Source: Thermohalobaculum sp039026295 (GTDB lineage Bacteria; Pseudomonadota; Alphaproteobacteria; Rhodobacterales; Rhodobacteraceae). From it: a DNA stretch of 18,969 nucleotides. Below, piece after piece: positions 12,772 through 18,969 of the stretch. Within the stretch, counting starts at the first letter, position 1. Each line of letters begins with the position of its first letter. Below the pieces are notes generated by a model. It saw nothing but the letters and a program-made list of their open reading frames with translations. It ran no database searches and was not told where the DNA came from. Position numbers and translations under genes: made by a program. The stretch covers positions 1 through 18,969 of the forward strand of contig JBCCMP010000037.1 in the NCBI GenBank assembly GCA_039026295.1, given 5' to 3'.

Positions 12772-15700
12772 TTATTCGGCCGCCACTTCGGGCATCGGAA
12801 TGCCCTCCAGCCGGTCCTCCAACTCGTCGCCTGCCTTGCGCAGGGCGTTGAGCGTTTCTTCGTCGGGTGCCCAATAGTCGCGCTCGTGCGCTTCGATCAG
12901 ACGGTTGGCAAGGCGCGCCGACGCCTGCGGGTTCAGGTCGCTAAGGCGTCGGCGCATTTCTGGGTCCAGCAGGTAGGTTTCGGTGAGACGCTGATAGACC
13001 CAGGGGTCGACTTGTCCGGTGGTCGCGGACCAGCCAACCGAGTTCGTCACGTGCGCCTCGATCTGGCGCACGCCTTCATGGCCGTGGTTCAACATGCCCT
13101 CGTACCATTTCGGGTTCAGGGCACGGGTGCGGGTTTCCAGGGCGACCTGTTCGTTTAGGGTGCGGATCTTGCCGTCACCCCGCGTCTGGTCGCTGATGTA
13201 GACAGGGGCTTCTTCGCCCTTGGCGCGGCGCACGGCGCGGGAAATGCCGCCAAGCGTGTCGAAGTAATGGTCAATCGTGGTGACGCCCAGTTCGACCGAT
13301 TCGAGGTTCTGATAGGCCAGATCCACCTCCGACAGGATCGCGTTCATCAGAACCGGCTGCGCTGCGGGATCGCCGGTGCGGCCATAGGCGAAACACTTGC
13401 GTTTCTGGAACGTGTCGGCCAGTTCGTCCTCGTCGTCCCAGGCACCGGCGTCGATCATGTGATTGACGTTTGCCCCGTACGCGCCATCGGCATTCGAGAA
13501 GACGCGCAGCGCCGCCGTGTCGAAATCGATGTCCTGCGCCTCTGCATGGGCAGCAGTATTGGCGCGAACATTGTTCAGATGCTCCGGCTCGTCAGCGGTC
13601 GCGGCCAGCCACGCGGCCTCGGCCAGCATCCGCGTCTGCAGCGGAAGCAGATCGCGGAAAATGCCTGAAAGGGTCATGACCACGTCAATGCGCGGGCGCT
13701 TGAGCTCCTCCAGCGGGATCAACTCGGCCCCGCAGAGGCGGCCGTAGCTGTCAAACCGCGGCCGGGCACCCATCAGCGCCATCGCCTGGGCGATCGGCCC
13801 GCCTTCGGTCTTCAGGTTGTCAGCGCCCCAGAGCACGAGAGCGATCGACCGGGGCAGGGTGTTGCCCTCGGCCAGATGCCGCTCCAAAAGGCGCTCGGCC
13901 TGCTTGGCGCCGTCCTCCAGCGCAAAGGTCGAGGGCATCCGGAACGGATCGAAGGCGTGCAGATTACGCCCGGTCGGCAGCGCCTGCGGTGCACGGATCA
14001 GGTCGGCACCGGGCACGGGACGGATGAACCCGCCATCCAGGGCGTGCAGCAGGGCAGGGGTTTCGTGATCCTGCTCCAGATGCCGTGCCGCTTCGGCCAG
14101 ATCCTGATCCGGCAGAGCCTCGGCCATGCACGCGATCAGGTCCTCGCGCGCTGCATCGGATGGCGGCTGCCCGACGACGTGCAGGCCATAGGGGATCAGC
14201 GAGTACTCGTACTCGATCAGATCCTTCCACAGCGCATCGACCCCTGCGTGCCCCTCGGCGACGGGCAGGTCCACATCGGCTGCCTGCTCGCGGATCAGTT
14301 CCGCCAGATCGGCCCGGTCCGGCGCGCCCGGCTCTTGCGTGCGCCACCGCTCCAGCGAGGCTTTGAGGTCCACCAAGCCCTTGTAAAGTCCGGCTTTTGC
14401 GACAGGCGGCGTCAGATGCGTGACAATGGTCGCCGCCCCGCGACGCTTGGCCAAAGCGCCCTCGGATGGGTTGTTCATGGCGTAGAGGTAGACGTTCGGC
14501 AGATCGCCGATCAGGCGGTCGGGCCAACATTCCGGCCCCAGTCCCGTCTGCTTGCCGGGCATGAATTCCATCGCGCCGTGCATGCCGAAGTGCAACGCCA
14601 CATCGGCGTCGAAATCCTCGCGCAAAAAGCGGTAGAACGCGCTAAAGGCGTGCGTCGGGGCGAAGCCCTTTTCGAACAGCAGCCGCATCGGGTCGCCTTC
14701 GTAACCGAAGGCAGGCTGCACACCGACGAAGACCTTGCCAAGCTGACGGCCGAGCACAAAGACATCGCGACCGTTCGTCTGATGCTTGCCGGGCGCCGGC
14801 CCCCATTGCGCTTCGATCTCCGCCAGATGCGGGTCGCGGGCGACGATATCGTCGGCGGTGATGGCAGCGGCGACGTTGGCCTGTTGCCCATGCTCTTCAG
14901 CATTGCCCTTCAGGATCAGGTCCCGTAGGGCATCGACCGTTTCCGGTACGACCACGTCATAGCCGCGCGCGGCCATGGCGGTCAGCGTGTTGTGCAGGGA
15001 TTCGAACACTGCCAGATGGGCGGCGGTTCCGACGGCACCGGCATTGGGCGGGAACCCGTAGAGCACCACGGCGACCCGGCGATCCGCGATCGCAGTCCGG
15101 CGCAGGCGCACCATCCTGGCGACCCGATCCGCCAGCCGTGCAGCACGTTCCGGGTCCGACTGCATGGCCCGGTCGCCCTCGGCGCGGCCGCCATAGACCA
15201 TCGGGCCTGTCGCACCGTCGATCTCCGGGATCGCGACCATCATCGTCGCCTCGATCGGCGACAATCCGCGATGTCCGGCGCGCCACTCGTCCAGCGTCTG
15301 GAACTCCAGCGCGTGGGCGGCAATATAGGGCACATCCAGATCGGCCAATGCCGCCTCTGCCGCGGCGGTGTCATTGTAGGCGGGCCCGCCGACCAGCGAG
15401 AAACCTGTCAGCGAAAGCAGCGCATCTATCCGCGGCTTGTCTTCGTCCTTCAGGAAGGCATCGATCGCAGGCCGTGCATCCAGCCCGGCGGCGAAAATCG
15501 GGACGACCTTCAGGCCGCGTGCCTCCAGCGCCCGGATCACGCCGTCATAGTGCGCCGTGTCGCCCGCCAGCACATAGGCCCGCATCAACAGCACGCCGAC
15601 GGTGCCACCAACCTGAACCGGGCCTCCGGCCGCATCCTGTCCGTCAAACCCTGTCTGAGCCTCGGCAAAGCCCGTTGCGGCCGCGTCCAGATCCGCGATC

Positions 15701-16407
15701 TGATCGGTCACCTGACGCCCCGGCAAATCCGGATGATAAAGCCCGACCTCAGGGTATTCGGCCGGTGCGGCGACCTTTAACTGGCCGCGCAGATAGGCGC
15801 GCGGACCGGTGGCGTACCGGTTCAGCAGAAAGCGAACCATCGAGGCGACATTGTCGTCCGAGCCCGCCATCCAGTACTGCATCGTCAGGAAATAGGCCCG
15901 CACGTCCTGGGCGGTTCCGGGAATGAAGCGCAGGATTTTCGGGATGCGCTTCAGCATCCGCAACTGATGCGCGCCGGACGAGACCTTCTTCTTGCCCGAA
16001 CCGCGTAGCCGCTTCAGCAGGGCAATCGCGCCAGATTCCTTGGCACCCATTTCAAAGCGGCCGAGCCGGGTCAGCTTGATCACGTCGCCTGCCGCCATGC
16101 AGCCGACTATCGCGTCGCAATGGGGCGCTCTGGCTTCCAAATCCGGCAGGATTGCACGGATGTGGTCGTCCAGGAACAGCATCGTCGCGATGATGATGTC
16201 CGCTTCGGCAATGTCCGCCTTGCACCGGGCAAGTGCGTCCGGGTGCGACGACCATTCGGCGGCTGCGTGCAACGACAGGCGCATGCCTGGCATGTCGCGG
16301 CGCAATGCCTTCTCCGCGCACTGCACCGGAGCCGCCAGATGGCTGTCCAGTGTGACGATCACCACCCGAACGGGCGGTGCGTCAGCGGGCGAAGTGCGCT
16401 TTAGCAT
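12772..16407 (-). CDS. bchH: magnesium chelatase large subunit BchH
   Basis: The 1211-residue porphyrin-binding subunit of Mg-chelatase, which with BchI and BchD inserts magnesium into protoporphyrin IX at the branch from heme synthesis. Family segments are seen from end to end: RVVIVTLDSHLA near the N-terminus, GSGKKKVSSGAHQLRMLKRIPKILRFIPGTAQDVRAYFL in the first 200 residues, the conserved ALHFGMHGAMEFMPGKQTGLGPECWPDRLIGDLPNVYLYAMNNPSEG around residues 600-660, and NPKWYEGMLNHGHEGVRQIEAHVTNSVGWSATTGQVDPWVYQ near the C-terminus. It overlaps the end of bchB by 26 bp and has no strong ribosome binding site, so it is probably coupled. The exact start among weak options is less certain than the identity. 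bchI and bchD are not in the window. Confidence 0.97.
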   Translation of the reverse strand: MLKRTSPADAPPVRVVIVTLDSHLAAPVQCAEKALRRDMPGMRLSLHAAAEWSSHPDALARCKADIAEADIIIATMLFLDDHIRAILPDLEARAPHCDAIVGCMAAGDVIKLTRLGRFEMGAKESGAIALLKRLRGSGKKKVSSGAHQLRMLKRIPKILRFIPGTAQDVRAYFLTMQYWMAGSDDNVASMVRFLLNRYATGPRAYLRGQLKVAAPAEYPEVGLYHPDLPGRQVTDQIADLDAAATGFAEAQTGFDGQDAAGGPVQVGGTVGVLLMRAYVLAGDTAHYDGVIRALEARGLKVVPIFAAGLDARPAIDAFLKDEDKPRIDALLSLTGFSLVGGPAYNDTAAAEAALADLDVPYIAAHALEFQTLDEWRAGHRGLSPIEATMMVAIPEIDGATGPMVYGGRAEGDRAMQSDPERAARLADRVARMVRLRRTAIADRRVAVVLYGFPPNAGAVGTAAHLAVFESLHNTLTAMAARGYDVVVPETVDALRDLILKGNAEEHGQQANVAAAITADDIVARDPHLAEIEAQWGPAPGKHQTNGRDVFVLGRQLGKVFVGVQPAFGYEGDPMRLLFEKGFAPTHAFSAFYRFLREDFDADVALHFGMHGAMEFMPGKQTGLGPECWPDRLIGDLPNVYLYAMNNPSEGALAKRRGAATIVTHLTPPVAKAGLYKGLVDLKASLERWRTQEPGAPDRADLAELIREQAADVDLPVAEGHAGVDALWKDLIEYEYSLIPYGLHVVGQPPSDAAREDLIACMAEALPDQDLAEAARHLEQDHETPALLHALDGGFIRPVPGADLIRAPQALPTGRNLHAFDPFRMPSTFALEDGAKQAERLLERHLAEGNTLPRSIALVLWGADNLKTEGGPIAQAMALMGARPRFDSYGRLCGAELIPLEELKRPRIDVVMTLSGIFRDLLPLQTRMLAEAAWLAATADEPEHLNNVRANTAAHAEAQDIDFDTAALRVFSNADGAYGANVNHMIDAGAWDDEDELADTFQKRKCFAYGRTGDPAAQPVLMNAILSEVDLAYQNLESVELGVTTIDHYFDTLGGISRAVRRAKGEEAPVYISDQTRGDGKIRTLNEQVALETRTRALNPKWYEGMLNHGHEGVRQIEAHVTNSVGWSATTGQVDPWVYQRLTETYLLDPEMRRRLSDLNPQASARLANRLIEAHERDYWAPDEETLNALRKAGDELEDRLEGIPMPEVAAE

Positions 16408-17938
16408 CGTAGAGGGTCTCGACGTCGATGATCATGCGGCCCATTTCTGCCGCGAATTTTTCGGTATTCCGGCGTGCCTTGCCGCGGACGAAGAAGGGGA
16501 TCTTGCGCAGCTCCTTTTCTGCGTCGGGATCCCAGCTTGGCTCGCCGTTCAGATTGGCCGCGGCGATGTCCTCGGGCGCAGGTGCCTGCTGCAACGGCTC
16601 TGGTTCCGGCTCGGCATGCGCGGCGGGTGCATGGCCGCCCAGATGGGACGGGCCAGCGCCGTCGTGGAATTCGAAATCCTCGCGGAACATGTGCAGAAGG
16701 TGCTCTTCAAGGCCCATGACCAGCGGATGGATCAGCGTGTCGAACAGGACGTTCGCGCCCTCCCAGCCCATCACCGGCGAGTACCGGGCCGGGAAATCCT
16801 GCACGTGCACGGGGGCAGAGATGACGGCGCAGGGAATGCCCAGACGCTTGCCGATGTGGCGTTCCATCTGCGTGCCAAGGATCATCTCGGGCTGCGTCGC
16901 CTCGATCGCGGCCTCCACGTCCAGGTAATCGTCGGTGATCAGCGGATCGACGCCGTACTTCTTGGCGGCGGCGCGGACATCTCTGGCGAACTCGCGGTTG
17001 AAGCAGCCCAGCCCGACGACCTCGAAGCCCATCTCTTCGGTGGCCACCCGGGCCATCGCGACCGCATGGGTGGCATCGCCGAAGATGAAGACGCGCTTGC
17101 CGGTCAGATAGGTCGAATCCACCGACCGCGACCACCAGGGCAGATGCAGGCCGGTCTCCGGCGCGTGCACGTCCTGCTCAAGAAGCCCGCTGATCTCGGT
17201 GATGAACTCCCGCGTCGCACCGACGCCGATCGGGATCACCGATGTCGCCTTCTGGCCAAGGTTCTTCGTCATCCACCGCGCGGCGGTTTCAGCGATCTCC
17301 GGATACAGCACGACGTTGAAATGCGCCGCGCCAAGACGCTGAATGTCGGCGGGGCTGGCATACATCGGCGCCACGACATTGACCGTGATGCCCATGCTTT
17401 CCAGCAGCCGCGAGATTTCCAGCACATCGTCGCGATGCCGGAAGCCCAGGGCTGTCGGGCCCAGGATGTTGCACGACACCTCCGGCGTGCGTTCCATCGG
17501 CTGCGCCAGATGGCGCACCAGCTGATAGAATGTCTCGGACGCGCCCCAGTTTTCCTTGCGCTGATAGGACGGCAGCTCCAGCGGCACCGTCGGGATCGGC
17601 AGATCCAGCGCATCGGCCAGCCCGCCCGGATCGTCCTGGATCAGTTCCGCCGTGCAGGACGCGCCGACGATCATCGCCTGGGGCTGGAACCGCTCGTAGG
17701 CCTCCTGACAGGCCTCTTTGAACAGTGTCGCGGTATCCGATCCCAGATCGCGCGCCTGGAAAGTCGTGTACGTGACCGGCGGGCGATGGTTCCGCCGTTC
17801 GATCATCGTGAACAGGAGGTCCGCATAGGTGTCGCCCTGCGGCGCGTGCAACACGTAGTGCAGGCCCTGCATGCCGGTGGCGATGCGCATCGCGCCGACA
17901 TGCGGCGGGCCCTCGTATGTCCAGACGCTCAGCTTCAT
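16382..17938 (-). CDS. bchB: dark protochlorophyllide reductase subunit BchB
   Basis: A 518-residue subunit of the nitrogenase-like BchN-BchB catalytic component, which reduces the C17-C18 double bond of protochlorophyllide without light. The N-terminal domain carries Asp36 (APQGDTYAD), the unusual oxygen ligand of the 4Fe-4S cluster in this enzyme, and Cys95 in GASCTAELIQDD. The C-terminal stretch PSWDPDAEKELRKIPFFVRGKARRNTEKFA is the typical BchB tail domain, preceded by an Ala/Glu/Pro-rich linker (HAPAAHAEPEPEPLQQAPAPED). The ATG at 17938 (MKLSVWTYEGPPH) overlaps the bchN stop by 4 bp (ATGA); a longer frame to 18043 lies in bchN. Confidence 0.97.
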   Translation of the reverse strand: MKLSVWTYEGPPHVGAMRIATGMQGLHYVLHAPQGDTYADLLFTMIERRNHRPPVTYTTFQARDLGSDTATLFKEACQEAYERFQPQAMIVGASCTAELIQDDPGGLADALDLPIPTVPLELPSYQRKENWGASETFYQLVRHLAQPMERTPEVSCNILGPTALGFRHRDDVLEISRLLESMGITVNVVAPMYASPADIQRLGAAHFNVVLYPEIAETAARWMTKNLGQKATSVIPIGVGATREFITEISGLLEQDVHAPETGLHLPWWSRSVDSTYLTGKRVFIFGDATHAVAMARVATEEMGFEVVGLGCFNREFARDVRAAAKKYGVDPLITDDYLDVEAAIEATQPEMILGTQMERHIGKRLGIPCAVISAPVHVQDFPARYSPVMGWEGANVLFDTLIHPLVMGLEEHLLHMFREDFEFHDGAGPSHLGGHAPAAHAEPEPEPLQQAPAPEDIAAANLNGEPSWDPDAEKELRKIPFFVRGKARRNTEKFAAEMGRMIIDVETLYDAKAHFAR

Positions 17939-18969
17939 ACCGCCAGCCTTTCGGTGCGGCGCAGCGGTCGGGCGAACAGCTCTGCCAGATCGGCGGCCTG
18001 CTCGTAGCCGTGCACCGGGGTGAAGACCAGCTCGATCGCCCACTTGGTCCGCAGGCCTTCAGCCTCCAGCGGATTGGCCAGACCAAGACCGCAAACGGTC
18101 AGATCGGGGCGCGCTTCGCGGCAGCGGTCCAACTGCAGATCAACGTCCTGACCTTCCGAGATGACGGGCCCCTCCGGCAGCAATCCCAGATCCGGTGCCA
18201 TCAGATCGCCGTGGATGTATGGCGCGCCGACCTCGACCGTCTCCATTCCGCATTCGCGGGCCAGGAAGCGGGCAAGCGGAATTTCCAACTGACTGTCCGG
18301 GAAGAAGAAAACCGACTTGCCGGTCAGTGTCTCGGCGACCTTGGCAACGGCCGCCTTGGCGCGGGCACGCGGTGCCTCGATCACCTCGTCCACCTTCTCC
18401 GGCGAGATCCCGAACGTCCTCGCCGCAGCATGCAGCCAGGCCGTGGTGCCTTCCTCGCCGAACGGGAAGGGGGCCGCGATCCGGTGTGCGCCCCGGCGTT
18501 CAAGTTCAAGCGCGGTCTCGCCAAGAAACGGCTGCGCCAGCAGATAATGCGTGCCGGGACCGATCCCCGGGGCCTCGTCCGACCGGCGCGCGGGCAGCAT
18601 GCGGACATTCTTGATGCCGATCGCCTCGAAAAGACGCATGAACTGGTCCTCGACCACGTCCGGCAGCGCACCGACGACCAGCAGCTGCGTTTGCTGCGTC
18701 AGCGGCATGACAGGCACCATTGACGCCAGACAGGCATCCTCGCCCTGTGTGAACGTCGTCTCGATCCCGCTGCCCGAATAGTTCAGCACCCGCACGTGGG
18801 GGGCGTGCTCCTTGGTCAGGCGCTCGGCGGCCCGGCTGAGATCCAGCTTGATCACCTCGGACGGGCACGACCCCACCAGAAACAGCTGCCGGATGTCAGG
18901 GCGGCGCGACAACAGCCGGGAAACCTCGCGGTCCAGCTCTTCATTGGCATCGGCCAGACCGGCCAGATC
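17935..18969 (-). CDS. bchN: dark protochlorophyllide reductase subunit BchN (partial, N-terminus outside)
   Basis: The C-terminal 344 residues of BchN, partner of BchB in the catalytic heterotetramer. The reading frame is open to the right edge, starting DLAGLADANEELDREVSRLL, then LFLVGSCPSEVIKLDL with one of the cluster cysteines, YSGSGIETTFTQGEDACL, FFFPDSQLEIPLARFL and MAPDLGLLPEGPVISEGQDVDLQLDRC. A TTG at 18912 is in frame, but homology clearly continues upstream of it. The missing part is about 80 residues, judged from the usual length of around 425, and should hold the other cluster cysteines. The operon promoter and any upstream genes such as bchF lie beyond the window. Confidence 0.96.
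   Translation of the reverse strand, partial: DLAGLADANEELDREVSRLLSRRPDIRQLFLVGSCPSEVIKLDLSRAAERLTKEHAPHVRVLNYSGSGIETTFTQGEDACLASMVPVMPLTQQTQLLVVGALPDVVEDQFMRLFEAIGIKNVRMLPARRSDEAPGIGPGTHYLLAQPFLGETALELERRGAHRIAAPFPFGEEGTTAWLHAAARTFGISPEKVDEVIEAPRARAKAAVAKVAETLTGKSVFFFPDSQLEIPLARFLARECGMETVEVGAPYIHGDLMAPDLGLLPEGPVISEGQDVDLQLDRCREARPDLTVCGLGLANPLEAEGLRTKWAIELVFTPVHGYEQAADLAELFARPLRRTERLAV

Noticed and set aside
13876..14928. 350-codon + strand frame within bchH
   Set aside because: Antisense shadow of bchH, with low-complexity Arg/Gln-rich composition.
15992..18007. 671-codon open frame on the + strand opposite bchB and the start of bchH
   Set aside because: It is antisense to two certain genes and its translation is His/Arg/Asp-rich with no family features, as expected from the complement of high-GC coding sequence.
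18910..18912. TTG as the start of bchN
   Set aside because: In-frame coding with BchN-like residues (DLAGLADANEELDREV) continues upstream to the window edge, so the gene is cut by the edge rather than starting here.

Overview
The window is part of the photosynthesis gene cluster of a purple, bacteriochlorophyll a-making alphaproteobacterium, most likely a member of the Rhodobacteraceae (Rhodobacter/Roseobacter type). The grounds are the gene order bchN-bchB-bchH-bchL-bchM-lhaA-puhA-puhB-(small gene)-acsF-puhE-hemA, the LH2-type antenna genes, the high GC content, and near-Rhodobacter protein sequences, for example the proton-path residues of the reaction-centre H subunit at identical numbering. 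The oxygen-dependent cyclase AcsF and a BciE-like partner suggest pigment synthesis that works with oxygen present.

Left part (1-2922, + strand): a puc operon. It has a control region with two tandem PpsR/CrtJ-type palindromes (TGT-N12-ACA) separated by 8 bp, a structured leader, then pucB and pucA (LH2 beta and alpha), an intercistronic hairpin, pucC (antenna assembly factor) and a small uncharacterised gene overlapping the end of pucC. The LH2 alpha subunit is unusual in two ways: Phe44-Leu45 replaces the aromatic pair that hydrogen-bonds B850 pigments, and it carries a periplasmic tail of about 70 residues.

Middle (2923-4710): a convergent intergenic gap, then two minus-strand genes that are not pigment genes: a secreted LpqC/PHB-depolymerase-like alpha/beta hydrolase and a pseudoazurin (blue copper protein). 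A strong intrinsic terminator lies after the pseudoazurin gene.

Right part (4711-18969, - strand): one tightly packed, largely translationally coupled run of twelve genes, transcribed from the right edge toward hemA. It makes the dark-operative protochlorophyllide reductase (BchN, BchB, BchL), the first committed steps of bacteriochlorophyll synthesis (BchH, BchM, AcsF with BciE), the LH1 assembly factor LhaA, the reaction-centre H subunit and assembly factors PuhB and PuhE, and ends with 5-aminolevulinate synthase (HemA), which feeds the tetrapyrrole pathway. bchN is cut by the right edge. puhC, usually found between puhB and acsF, is absent from that position.

No RNA genes, insertion sequences, CRISPR arrays or phage genes were seen. 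The core is a known system. The parts most worth a second look are the puc operon (alpha subunit, small downstream gene, duplicated ribosome binding site), the pseudoazurin/hydrolase insertion, the missing puhC and the extended BchL N-terminus.
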